Shown here: positions 26,576 to 36,807 of the stretch, piece after piece
Position numbering within the stretch: position 1 is the first letter of the stretch
How the letters are laid out: every line of letters begins with the position of its first letter
Source of the DNA: REEB95 sp963785735
Lineage (GTDB): Bacteria; Pseudomonadota; Alphaproteobacteria; ATCC43930; CGMCC-115725
DNA: 64,000 bases
Direction of reading: 5' to 3'
Assembly: GCA_963785735.1 (NCBI GenBank)
Contig: CAWAWJ010000001.1
Location: 1,240,001 to 1,304,000, forward strand
Made by a program: the position numbers and the translations under genes
The notes under the pieces: generated by a model
What the model saw: the letters and a program-made list of their open reading frames with translations, nothing else
Told to the model about the DNA's origin: nothing
Database searches by the model: none

Positions 26576-27323
26576 TCCGCCGCGACAGCAGCGCCGGCAG
26601 GCGGGCCAGGAAGCCCAGCATCAGCCGAAGATGCATCCAGGCGAGAAGGGCGTTGTCGCGCCAATAGTTGAAATGCGACACGCCGCCTTCCTCGGGCCCG
26701 AAATACCGGACATGCGCCGGGAGATTGACGATGGGCAATCCCCGCCAAGCCAGCCGCACCGCCGCCTCGGCCTCGAAATCGAAGCGCCGCATCCACCGGC
26801 GATTTTCCATCACGGCGCAGAGCGGCGCGATCGGGTAAACCCGATAGCCGCACAATGAATCGCCGATCCCGGTCCAGAGCGTTTCGAGATTGGCGAGGCC
26901 ATTGGAGACCCGGCGCCCGTGGACGCGGATCCACGGCGCGCTCGCATCGAAGACCGGCGCGCCCAGGATCAGAGCGCCGGGATTGGCTTGCGACGCCGCC
27001 ATGAATTGCGGGATGGCGGATGCGGGATGCTGGCCGTCGGCGTCCATCGACAGCGCATGGGTGAACCCCGCAGCCAAGGCCGCGCGAAGCCCGTGCAACA
27101 TCGCCGCGCCCTTGCCTTGGTTGCGCGCCAGGATCAGCACCCGCAAGCCGGGATCGCCCGCCGCCATCAGCGACAGTTTTTCCCCGCTGCCGTCGGTGCT
27201 GCCGTCGACCACGACCCAGACCGGCGACCATAGGCGCCGCGCTTCGCGGACGGTCTCGACGAGCCGCGCGCCCGTGTTGTAGCTGGGGATGAGAACGAGA
27301 TGCGTCACCGAATCCGGAGTCAT
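26556..27323 (-). CDS. family 2 glycosyltransferase
   Basis: This 255-residue GT-A enzyme has LIPSYNTGARLVETV at the start, DGSTDGS, and the metal-binding DADGQHP (DxD). A C-terminal hydrophobic stretch (LRLMLGFLARLPALLS) suggests membrane association. Glycosyltransferases of this kind occur in aryl-polyene clusters and could modify the aryl head or lipid anchor. It lies 32 bases after the flavoenzyme gene on the same strand and converges on the ketoreductase gene. Confidence 0.85.
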   Translation of the reverse strand: MTPDSVTHLVLIPSYNTGARLVETVREARRLWSPVWVVVDGSTDGSGEKLSLMAAGDPGLRVLILARNQGKGAAMLHGLRAALAAGFTHALSMDADGQHPASAIPQFMAASQANPGALILGAPVFDASAPWIRVHGRRVSNGLANLETLWTGIGDSLCGYRVYPIAPLCAVMENRRWMRRFDFEAEAAVRLAWRGLPIVNLPAHVRYFGPEEGGVSHFNYWRDNALLAWMHLRLMLGFLARLPALLSRRIRSSRH

Positions 27324-27355
27324 GCCGGGCCATGCTCACGCCGCATGCGGGGTCT

Positions 27356-28669
27356 TCAGGTGCTTTCGGCCGCGGATTTGCGCATGCGCCGGAGCATTTT
27401 CCAGGTCTCCAGGCTCGATCTCAGGATCGCCAGGCTGGTGATGTAATACGCGATCTTGAAGCCCAGCAGCTTGAGGCGGATGGGCAGCGGGCGGAACACG
27501 TCGCCGGCGAGGACCGAAAGCACGGCTTCCTCGATCCGGAAAATGTTCCGCTTGACCATCAGCAAATGGCGCATCGCTGGCGTCGGGGCGCGGTGGATAT
27601 ACCAGGAATAAATATCGATCGCGCGCCGGATTTCGGCCTCGAAGGCCTCGTAAGCGCGCTCTCGCTTGGCCGGTTCGTGCAGGCAGGTGCTCACGACATC
27701 CGCGCCCAGGAACGCGCTGTTCATGGCGAGATAGACGCCGGTCGAGAACAGCGGATCGACGAAGGCGAAGGCGTCGCCCAGCATGATGTAATTGTCGCCG
27801 GTCATGCGGGCGCATTTGTAGGAATAATTGCCGGTGGCGGTCACGGGCGAGACCATCGTGGCGTGTTTGAGCCGCTCGGCGAGATCGGGCGCCAGCGCGA
27901 TCGTATCCATGAAGAACTTGGTCATATCGCTTTTGCGCGTCTTGAAATAGCGCGGGCTGCCCACCGCGCCGATGCTGGTCGTGCCGTCGGCCAGCGGAAT
28001 GAACCAGAACCAGCCCTGGTCGAACCAGAACACGGTGATGTTGCCTTCCTCCTTGCCGGCGAGGCGTTTGGCGCCGGTGAAATGGGCGAACATCGCCGCG
28101 CTGGCATGCCTGGGATTGCGCTGTTTGATGCCGAAGCGGTTCGCCAACAGGGTATCCCGGCCGGTGGCGTCGACCAGGAATTTCGCGCGCCAGCGCCGGC
28201 TTCCGCCTTGGTTCGTCCGCCCGCGGGCGCGCACGTCTTGGGGCCCCAGGAAATCCACGTCGGTAACGCGGCATTCCTCGATGACGGACGCTCCCTTGGA
28301 TGCCGCGTTTTTCAGGAGGATGTGATCGAATTCGGAGCGGCGCACCTGATAGGCATAGGGAAAGTTCTTGTCCCAGGCGTTGGCGAATTCGAATTTGACG
28401 GATTTTTTCTTGTGCTTGGCCGAGACGAATTCGGCGCCGTATTTGACGATGCCGATCCGCCTGACCGCCTCGCCGACGCCCAATTTGTCGATCAAGGGCA
28501 GGTTGAGCGGCAGCAGGGATTCGCCGATATGGAAGCGCGGATGCTTCTCCTTTTCCACCAGCACGACGCGCTCGCCGCGCTCGGCCAGCAAGGCCGCGGC
28601 CGTCGATCCGGCGGGGCCGCCGCCCACCACCAGCACGTCACATTCGGTTTCAGCCGTGTTGTCGGACAT
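27356..28669 (-). CDS. FAD-dependent halogenase-like oxidoreductase
   Basis: This 437-residue flavoprotein has GGGPAGS at 16-22 for FAD binding, PRFHIGESLLP, a second FAD motif in GDAFAFVDPLFSTGV, and the sequence WFWFIP at 220-225, which fits the WxWxIP signature of flavin-dependent halogenases. Lys76 in VKYGAEF sits where halogenases carry their catalytic Lys. Related reductases of the same superfamily also exist, so halogenation is inferred. Xanthomonadin-type aryl polyenes are brominated and their clusters encode such an enzyme, which supports a tailoring role here. It is transcribed with the glycosyltransferase, opposite to the main operon. Confidence 0.8.
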   Translation of the reverse strand: MSDNTAETECDVLVVGGGPAGSTAAALLAERGERVVLVEKEKHPRFHIGESLLPLNLPLIDKLGVGEAVRRIGIVKYGAEFVSAKHKKKSVKFEFANAWDKNFPYAYQVRRSEFDHILLKNAASKGASVIEECRVTDVDFLGPQDVRARGRTNQGGSRRWRAKFLVDATGRDTLLANRFGIKQRNPRHASAAMFAHFTGAKRLAGKEEGNITVFWFDQGWFWFIPLADGTTSIGAVGSPRYFKTRKSDMTKFFMDTIALAPDLAERLKHATMVSPVTATGNYSYKCARMTGDNYIMLGDAFAFVDPLFSTGVYLAMNSAFLGADVVSTCLHEPAKRERAYEAFEAEIRRAIDIYSWYIHRAPTPAMRHLLMVKRNIFRIEEAVLSVLAGDVFRPLPIRLKLLGFKIAYYITSLAILRSSLETWKMLRRMRKSAAEST

Positions 28670-28780
28670 TCACACCCCCTAGTCTTGGCCTCGTATGTTG
28701 CAAACCGCGCGAAACCAATCACGTCCGACACTCAACAGATGACTCCAAGCGCCGCCGCCGAACATGTTAGAATGCCGATA

Positions 28781-30169
28781 ATGGCCGACACGAAAGAAAA
28801 GCACGGCGGCTTATCGGCAAGGGCGAAGGCGTTCTATTTCCTGGTCGCCTTCCCTTGCTCCTGCGCGGCCGTTCCGGCCGTCATGGCCGGCGAGGCGGAG
28901 CTTTATCCCTCGTTCTACCCCTATTATGCAGAAGTTTGCGCTCTCTCACAAATCCTCAAAAAGCCCGGCTTCGGCGCCGAGCTTCGCGGAGAATCCGGCG
29001 GTCATTCCGTGATTTATTTGAGCGGCGTATGTCGGAAACCGGACATTCATTACCCGACGCTGGAACTCTGCGATCCCGCCACGCCGCCCGACCAGCAGGG
29101 CGTGGGCATCAGCGTCAACGAGCATTTCAAGAACGCGAACTGGGTCGCGATCCCGGGCCGGGACTTCTTCTTCGGCGGCGGCCTCCCTCCCAATGCGCGC
29201 GTCACGCGCGAGGCCTATCGCCAGACCCAGGATCTGGCCAAGGCCCTGGGTATCTATGACGGCGTGGAATTCCAGGACAAAGCCTTCAACGGCATGCCGC
29301 CCGGCTGGTCGCGCGCCGATTACAAATACGAAGTCTCGGTCTCCACCGATTACGCGATAAATTTTGGGCGCGACCGCTATTGCGCGCGCATCCCCTTGGA
29401 CCGCGAAAAGATGACGAAGGTCATCGACTACCTGAACGGCCTGAACGACCTCTATAAGGACGGCAAGACCGAATATGTGTGGAACGTGGTACAGAATAAC
29501 TGTTCCCACATATCGCATAATGCCTTGGCCGCCGCCGGCGTCTGGGACAGAGACCCGACCGGTCGGTTCATCGGCTTCGCCGCCTTCGATTTTCCGGTGC
29601 CGAAGAATGAATTCATCAATCAGCTGGTGCGGACCAACGATCTGCCGCTCGACGATCCGCTCGCGCTTTACGCCGACCCGATGGCGCGGCAATCGCTGAT
29701 GCGCGAGGACTGGCTCCCGACCGAGCCTGGCGCGCTCGCGGAAATCCTGCGCGCCCGGCCGGAGAACGACCTCTACGACACCGATCTCGACCTGATCTTC
29801 TACGATTGGCCGCTGATCGAGCCCTATCATCGGCGAATGGACGCGATCATGGCCGATCCGCGCTATCTCGATTTGCGCGCCAATCTGGACTATTTCGCCA
29901 AGCTTTATGCGTCCATCCTGGCCGATAAAAAGCCGCTCGCCTGGTATGTGAAAGAAGCCGGCGCGGCGCATGGCAAGGAGCCGGGCTTGCTGGCGTCAAT
30001 CCCGGAACAGCGCCGTTTTGCCGCTTTCTACGACCGGTATTACCGCTACGTGGCCGAGGCAAGCGCGCAGGTGAATGCGGAGCTGGCCGGTTTGGCCTCT
30101 TCGCCCGCCGCCGGCACAGCCGCTTCGGGCACGGCTGGCGCGGGCGAGGCGCGGCGGGCGGGTCAGTGA
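28781..30169 (+). CDS. secreted protein of unknown function with NC/H motif
   Basis: This 462-residue protein begins with a signal-peptide-like stretch (AFYFLVAFPCSCAAVPAVMA). GGHSVIYLSGVC and, 170 residues later, WNVVQNNCSHISHNALAA recall the His and Cys blocks of circularly permuted papain-like (NlpC/DUF4105-type) enzymes, so a peptidase or amidase role is possible but not shown. The C-terminal 30 residues are Ala/Gly/Ser low complexity. Starts at 28739 and 28772 are alternatives; 28781 gives the cleanest signal peptide. It is divergent from the halogenase-like gene and ends 4 bases before the convergent E1 gene. Whether it belongs to the polyene cluster is unclear. Confidence 0.6.
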   Translation: MADTKEKHGGLSARAKAFYFLVAFPCSCAAVPAVMAGEAELYPSFYPYYAEVCALSQILKKPGFGAELRGESGGHSVIYLSGVCRKPDIHYPTLELCDPATPPDQQGVGISVNEHFKNANWVAIPGRDFFFGGGLPPNARVTREAYRQTQDLAKALGIYDGVEFQDKAFNGMPPGWSRADYKYEVSVSTDYAINFGRDRYCARIPLDREKMTKVIDYLNGLNDLYKDGKTEYVWNVVQNNCSHISHNALAAAGVWDRDPTGRFIGFAAFDFPVPKNEFINQLVRTNDLPLDDPLALYADPMARQSLMREDWLPTEPGALAEILRARPENDLYDTDLDLIFYDWPLIEPYHRRMDAIMADPRYLDLRANLDYFAKLYASILADKKPLAWYVKEAGAAHGKEPGLLASIPEQRRFAAFYDRYYRYVAEASAQVNAELAGLASSPAAGTAASGTAGAGEARRAGQ

Positions 30170-30173
30170 TCCG

Positions 30174-32522
30174 CTAGGCCGGTCTTTCGGCGAGGATGGC
30201 TTGGGCGGCTTCGGCGATGGCCTGGGCGTCGATGCCATAGGCGCGATAGAGATCAGGGATGTCGCCCGATTGGCCGAATTGCGAAACCCCCAAGGGCTTG
30301 AGGCGCTGGCCGCGCACCGTGCCGAGCCAGGAAAGCGTCAGCGGATGGCCGTCGAGCACCGAGACCAGGGCCGCGTCGCGGGCGAGATTTCCCAACAGCC
30401 CGGCGGCATGCGATTGCCGGCCGCGCGCCTGCCAATCGGCGTAAAGCCGGTCGGGCGAGGTCACGGCCAGAAGACCGATGCGCGGATTGCGCTCGCCGAG
30501 CCACGCCACCGCCTGGATCGCCTCGGGCAACATCGCGCCCATGGCGATGATTGCGAGATCGCCGCCTTGCGCCGGCTCGCGCAGCCAATAGCCGCCGGCG
30601 AGGATGGCGTCGCGGAGCCCGGCATTCATGTCGCGCCGTGGCTGTTCAATATGCCGGGTCGAGAGGCGCAGATAGACCGAGCCGCCATCCTCCGCCTGCA
30701 TATGCGCGAAGCCCCAGGCCATCGCCGCCTGCAATTCGTCCACATAGGCGGGCTCGAAATAGGTCAGGCCCGGCTGGCCCATGCCGATCAAGGGCTCGGA
30801 AACCGATTGATGCGCGCCGCCCTCGGGCGCGAGCGAGATGCCGCTCGGCGTCGCAACCAGCATGAATCGCGCATCCTGATAACAGGCGTAGTTGAGCGCG
30901 TCGAGGCCGCGGGCGATGAAGGGATCGTAGAGCGTGCCGACCGGCAGGAGCTTCGCGCCGAAGAGCTTGTCGGATAGGCCCAGCGCCGCCAGCAGCAGGA
31001 ACAGATTATTCTCGGCGATGCCGAGTTCGATATGGCGGCCCGAAGGACTCAACGCCCATTTCTGCGCCGAGGGCAGATGGCGCTCGCGGAAGAGATCGGG
31101 CCGGGCATTGCGCGCGAACACGCCGGCCTGGTTGACCCAGCCGCCGAGATTGGTCGAGACTGTCACGTCGGGCGAAGATGTCACGACGCGCCGCGCGAAC
31201 TCGCCGGAGGATCGGCCGATCTCGTTCATGATCTTGCCGAAACCTTCCTGGGTCGAAATCGCGGCCGAGGCGGGGAGCGCCACCGCCGGCATCGCCAAGG
31301 CCGGCGGGCGCGCCACGGACGCGGGCGGCTCCGTGGCCGGGGGCAGTCCGGCGAGGAATTCGCGCAAGGCGCCGGGCGCCAGGCCGAGACCGGAATCGGG
31401 GCTCCATTCCTCGCCCTCGGGAATTCGCTGCGCCGATTTGAGCGCGGCGATCTGCGCCGGATTCATCAGCCCGGAATGATTGTCCTTGTGGCCGGCCAAG
31501 GGCAGGTTCCAGCCCTTGATGGTGTAGGCGACGAAGCAATGCGGCGTCTCGTCGCCACCCGCCCGGTCGAAGGCTTCGACCAGCGATTCCATGTCATGGC
31601 CGCCGAGATTGGTCATGAGATGGTGGAGCGCCTCGTCGTCATGCGCGGCGAGCAGCGCCGGGATGCCCGGAACATGGGCGAGATCGGCTTGCAGCCGCGG
31701 GCGCCAGGCGGCGCCGCCCTGGAACGTCAACGCGGCGTAGAGATCGTTCGGGCAATCGTCGATCCATTGGCGCAGTTTGTCGCCGCCCGGCTTGGCGAAG
31801 GCCGCTTCGAGACGCTTGCCGTATTTCAGCATCACCACCTTCCAGCCCACGGTGGCGAAGAATTGCTGGATCTTCTGGAACAGAAGGTCGTTGACCATGC
31901 CGTCGAGGCTCTGGCGGTTATAGTCGATCACCCACCAGAGATTGCGCACCTCCTGTTTCGAGCCTTCGAGCAGCGCCTCGAACACGTTGCCCTCGTCGAG
32001 CTCGGCGTCGCCCATCACCGCGATCATGCGGCCGAGCGGCGCGGTATCCGGCGCGAGCTTTTGCAGCCGCGCGTAATCCTGCACCAGCGCGGCGAACAGC
32101 GTCATGCCGACGCCGAGGCCGACCGAGCCGGTGGAGAAATCGACCTCGGTCTTGTCCTTGGTGCGCGAGGGATAGGATTGCGCGCCGCCGAAGCCGCGGA
32201 AATTCTCGAGCGCTTCGCGGCTCTGCCGCCCGCGCAGATATTGGATGGCGTGGAAGACCGGCGCCGCATGCGGCTTGACCGCGATGCGGTCCTCGGGCCG
32301 GAGCGCGTGGAAATAAAGCGCGGTCAAGAGCGTCACCGCCGAGGCGCAGCTCGCCTGGTGCCCGCCCACCTTCAAGCCGTCGCGGTTTTCGCGGATGTGG
32401 TTGGCGTGATGGATCATCCAGGTCGAAAGCCACAAGAGCTTGCGCTCGAGCGCGCGCAGCATGTCGTAGCGCGGGGCGCTGGCCGGGGCGGACCGGCGCG
32501 GCTTTCTTTGCGGTTGGGCCAT
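30174..32522 (-). CDS. homodimeric 2-oxoacid dehydrogenase E1 (pyruvate/2-oxobutyrate type)
   Basis: This 782-residue thiamine-diphosphate enzyme resembles AceE but is about 100 residues shorter. HxAP-like KPHAAPVFHAIQYL, DFSTGSVGLGVGMTLFAAL and the cofactor motif GDAELDEGNVFEALLEG ending in an Asn (WWVIDYNRQ) are visible. It would decarboxylate a 2-oxoacid and pass the acyl group to a lipoyl E2, none of which is nearby. A divergent Lrp-type regulator starts 95 bases away; in Pseudomonas the mdeR-mdeB pair for methionine-derived 2-oxobutyrate has the same make-up, so 2-oxobutyrate is a plausible substrate. The ATG at 32522 is preferred; an in-frame ATG at 32558 exists. Confidence 0.82.
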   Translation of the reverse strand: MAQPQRKPRRSAPASAPRYDMLRALERKLLWLSTWMIHHANHIRENRDGLKVGGHQASCASAVTLLTALYFHALRPEDRIAVKPHAAPVFHAIQYLRGRQSREALENFRGFGGAQSYPSRTKDKTEVDFSTGSVGLGVGMTLFAALVQDYARLQKLAPDTAPLGRMIAVMGDAELDEGNVFEALLEGSKQEVRNLWWVIDYNRQSLDGMVNDLLFQKIQQFFATVGWKVVMLKYGKRLEAAFAKPGGDKLRQWIDDCPNDLYAALTFQGGAAWRPRLQADLAHVPGIPALLAAHDDEALHHLMTNLGGHDMESLVEAFDRAGGDETPHCFVAYTIKGWNLPLAGHKDNHSGLMNPAQIAALKSAQRIPEGEEWSPDSGLGLAPGALREFLAGLPPATEPPASVARPPALAMPAVALPASAAISTQEGFGKIMNEIGRSSGEFARRVVTSSPDVTVSTNLGGWVNQAGVFARNARPDLFRERHLPSAQKWALSPSGRHIELGIAENNLFLLLAALGLSDKLFGAKLLPVGTLYDPFIARGLDALNYACYQDARFMLVATPSGISLAPEGGAHQSVSEPLIGMGQPGLTYFEPAYVDELQAAMAWGFAHMQAEDGGSVYLRLSTRHIEQPRRDMNAGLRDAILAGGYWLREPAQGGDLAIIAMGAMLPEAIQAVAWLGERNPRIGLLAVTSPDRLYADWQARGRQSHAAGLLGNLARDAALVSVLDGHPLTLSWLGTVRGQRLKPLGVSQFGQSGDIPDLYRAYGIDAQAIAEAAQAILAERPA

Positions 32523-32617
32523 GGGACAGGGATAACCCGCAACCCCCCGGCACATCATTGCGAAGATGCCAAGAATATGTTGAGATTCAGGCTTATAATT
32601 GTTCTGGAGAGGGAATC

Positions 32618-33103
32618 TTGGGTGATAAATTGCGCCAATCCGCGCTCGACGTCATGGACCGCAAGATCCTGGCTTTGCTCCAGGAGGACGCCAGGCTGGC
32701 CAATGTCGAGCTCGCCGACAAGGTGGGGTTGAGCCCGTCGCCCTGTTTGCGGCGCGTGCGCGATTTGGAGGCGGCGGGCGTGATCCGCCGCTATGTGACG
32801 CTGCTCGATCCGGCCGCGATCGGCTTGCCGGTCAGCGTCTTCGTCAACGTCACGCTCGAACGCCAGGTGGAACAGGCGCTCGAACGCTTCGAGGCGGTGA
32901 TCCTGAAACGGCCCGAGGTGATGGAATGCTATCTCATGACCGGCGACGCGGATTACCTGCTGCGCGTCGTCATCGCCGATCTCTCGGCCTATGAGCGATT
33001 CCTGATCGAGCATTTGACGCGCGTGCCGGGCGTCGCCAGCATCAAGTCGAGCTTCGCCCTGAAACAGGTGAAGTACCGCACCGCGCTTCCGGTCGGCGCC
33101 TAG
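32618..33103 (+). CDS. Lrp/AsnC-family transcriptional regulator
   Basis: This 161-residue protein has an N-terminal winged helix (LDVMDRKILALLQEDARL, ELADKVGLSPSPCLRRVRDL) and a C-terminal RAM ligand domain (ECYLMTGDADYLLRVVIADL). It probably senses an amino acid and controls the divergent E1 gene. The TTG start at 32618 is chosen because GGAGAGGG lies 5-6 bases upstream; ATG 32654 would remove the first helix turn. The two genes share a 95-base regulatory gap. Confidence 0.9.
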   Translation: MGDKLRQSALDVMDRKILALLQEDARLANVELADKVGLSPSPCLRRVRDLEAAGVIRRYVTLLDPAAIGLPVSVFVNVTLERQVEQALERFEAVILKRPEVMECYLMTGDADYLLRVVIADLSAYERFLIEHLTRVPGVASIKSSFALKQVKYRTALPVGA

Positions 33104-33162
33104 GTCTCGGATAAATTCCGGCGCTCCCGGGCGTGGCCGCGATCGGGACCGTGATCGCGATC

Positions 33163-33178
33163 CCGGTACCGGTACCGG
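33163..33178. repeat. 16-bp perfect palindrome between convergent genes
   Basis: CCGGTACCGGTACCGG reads the same on both strands and lies one base before the end of the convergent gene at 33180. It could form a hairpin that ends transcription from both sides, or be a protein-binding site. Confidence 0.6.
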
Positions 33179-33179
33179 C

Positions 33180-33923
33180 TTATCGCGGCGCGGGCGGCGC
33201 GACGGATGCTTCGCCTTGGCCGCTGGCGGCGAGCGCCTTGGCGACGAAGCCCGAAGCCTTCATCGCCTCGACGAAGTCGCGCAGATAGCGCGCGCCGACA
33301 GGCCGTCCCTTGGGCGTGCCCATGGCCTGCTCGATCTGCATGAAGCGGCCGGGGATCAGGCGCATGCCGGGCTGAGATTGGGCGAAGGCGGCGAGCGACT
33401 GTTTTACCCCGGCCAGGACTTCGAGCCGGTCCTTGAGGAAGCGCTCGACCGATTCATCGCCGCCTGGCTCGCGGATCAGCGTGGCGTGCTTCAAGGTCCG
33501 GGACAGATAAAGCTCGTAGGCGCTGGCCCGCGCGACGGAAACGCGCACGCCGTCGCGGTCGACGTCCTCGACGCGGCGCAGGGGCGAATCCGCCGGCACG
33601 ACATAGCCGCCCTCGATCACGACATAGGGCGATGTGAAATCGATCCCGGCGGCGCGGGCGGGATCGATGGCCAGGAACGCCACATCCCAAGCCCCGGCTT
33701 GAAGCGCATCGAACACCTTGCCGGCGGCGTCATAGGGGACGTATTCGATGGGAACGCCCAGCCGCTTCGCCAGCTCGCGCGCGAGATCGGGCGACACGCC
33801 GCGCGGCGCGCCGGCCGCCTTGTCCTTTTGCACGAGCACGGGATTGCCGAAATTGATCGCCGCGCGCAGCTTGCCGCTGGGCGCCAGTTCGGCCGCGATA
33901 TTGCGGGGAGGATCGTTCGTCAT
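33180..33923 (-). CDS. family 3 extracellular solute-binding-like protein without signal peptide
   Basis: This 247-residue protein matches the periplasmic amino-acid-binding fold: LRAAINFGNPVLVQ, GVSPDLARELAKRLGVPIEYV, WDVAFLAIDPARA, IDFTSPYVVIEGGYVV and VEDVDRDGVRVSVARASAYE are in the usual order. The N-terminus (MTNDPPRNIAAELAPSG) is polar with no signal peptide or lipobox, and no permease or ATPase gene is adjacent. It may be a cytoplasmic sensor or enzyme built on this fold. The C-terminus is Ala/Pro-rich. Confidence 0.8.
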   Translation of the reverse strand: MTNDPPRNIAAELAPSGKLRAAINFGNPVLVQKDKAAGAPRGVSPDLARELAKRLGVPIEYVPYDAAGKVFDALQAGAWDVAFLAIDPARAAGIDFTSPYVVIEGGYVVPADSPLRRVEDVDRDGVRVSVARASAYELYLSRTLKHATLIREPGGDESVERFLKDRLEVLAGVKQSLAAFAQSQPGMRLIPGRFMQIEQAMGTPKGRPVGARYLRDFVEAMKASGFVAKALAASGQGEASVAPPAPR

Positions 33924-34057
33924 GGCCCGGTGATATAAGACAATCAGATGGCTGGCAAGGCCGCGGCTCCGGCGGCGCGGAAGGGCGGTCTTTCAATCCG
34001 CCGCCGCCGCCGCTAGGCTGCGGCGGTTTCGGGAAAATCCAAAAGACGGGGCGCGGC

Positions 34058-34825
34058 ATGGTCGAGAAACTGAATCGGTCAGGCAAGACAGCGAATTCGG
34101 CGGTCACGCGGCTCGACCGGGCGGTCGACGATTTCGTGCGCCGCTGCCGCTTCTTCCGCGAGCCCATGACCAAGGGCCGTGCGGCGATGTTCGTGCTGCA
34201 ACACCGGCAGAATACGCGCTACCGCAATTCCGTCCTCAAGCTGCGCGTCGCCACCAATTGCCCGGATTGGGATATTCGCATGCGCATCCTCGGCGCCTGT
34301 TCCGAGGAGGTGATCGCCGATCACGAGCATGGCGGCGGAAGGCCGCATTGGGCCATTCTCGAGGATCTGGGACTGAAGATTGGCTTGAAGCGCGAGGCGA
34401 TCCGTTCCGCGAAATTGCTGGCCTCGACCCAGATGGCCTGGCTCGCCTGGGAATCGTTGATGTCCAACCGCCCCTGGCTCGAGGGGATGGTGGCCAATAC
34501 CTGCGCCGAGCGCGCCAATGTTCCGGGCTATGGCGAGGGCATCATGCGCGCCCATGGCTGGTTCGGGCTCGAACGCCAGCGCTGGGGCAAGCTGTTCAAG
34601 CTCAAGGACGCCGAGCTTGAATTCTTCGAGCTGCACGAAGCCGCCGACATCGTCCATTCCAATCTCGGCTGGAACACCATCGCCGAACATGCCGAGAAGT
34701 CGGGCATGGAAGATGCGGTGGTGCGCGCCTGCCGGATCAATCTGCTTGCCTGGGAAAGCTATCTCGACGGCATTGCCGCCGGCGGCGATGCGCTCGACCG
34801 CGGCAAGGAACCGGTTTACGCCTGA
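34058..34825 (+). CDS. haem-oxygenase-fold (PqqC/TenA-like) putative di-iron protein
   Basis: This 255-residue all-helical protein has ligand-like blocks EEVIADHEHGGG and ELHEAADIVHSNLGW; the latter contains the HxxxDxxH pattern typical of haem-oxygenase-like di-iron oxidases such as CADD. WLEGMVANTCAERANVPGY lies between them. Members act as oxygen-dependent enzymes on small amines or amino acids, but no substrate can be named here. It stands alone between a solute-binding-like gene and a histidine kinase. Confidence 0.65.
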   Translation: MVEKLNRSGKTANSAVTRLDRAVDDFVRRCRFFREPMTKGRAAMFVLQHRQNTRYRNSVLKLRVATNCPDWDIRMRILGACSEEVIADHEHGGGRPHWAILEDLGLKIGLKREAIRSAKLLASTQMAWLAWESLMSNRPWLEGMVANTCAERANVPGYGEGIMRAHGWFGLERQRWGKLFKLKDAELEFFELHEAADIVHSNLGWNTIAEHAEKSGMEDAVVRACRINLLAWESYLDGIAAGGDALDRGKEPVYA

Positions 34826-34920
34826 GCCGCGCCGTTAACCAACCATTCCGTTAGGGGTCAGATCGCCGCAACCGGCCCGCAACCGGCGCGGCGCCGCCGG
34901 TCATGCGTGTGCGGCGTATA

Positions 34921-34930
34921 GGTAATTACC
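34921..34930. promoter_or_regulatory. 10-bp palindrome upstream of the histidine kinase
   Basis: GGTAATTACC is a perfect palindrome with AT-rich flanks, 73 bases before the kinase ATG. It may be an operator; nothing else supports this. Confidence 0.3.
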
Positions 34931-34975
34931 CGTATCCGGCGCTCCCGGTAGGAATTTGTTAATCGCCGGTGAACA

Positions 34976-35002
34976 AAGTGTTGCTTCCAGGAGACAACAC
35001 TT
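34976..35002 (+). promoter_or_regulatory. hairpin presenting the ribosome-binding site of the histidine kinase
   Basis: Perfect 8-base arms AAGTGTTG (34976-34983) and CAACACTT (34995-35002) flank an 11-base loop that contains the AGGAGA ribosome-binding sequence; the ATG follows one base later. The structure would control access of the ribosome to the site. Confidence 0.55.
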
Positions 35003-35003
35003 C

Positions 35004-36797
<1,794 letters not shown>

Positions 36798-36807
36798 CGC
36801 CTTCCGG

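Noticed and set aside
27332..28738. Possible long N-terminal extension of the secreted Cys/His protein
   Set aside because: The frame is antisense to the halogenase-like gene and low in recognisable structure; a signal peptide begins shortly after 28781.
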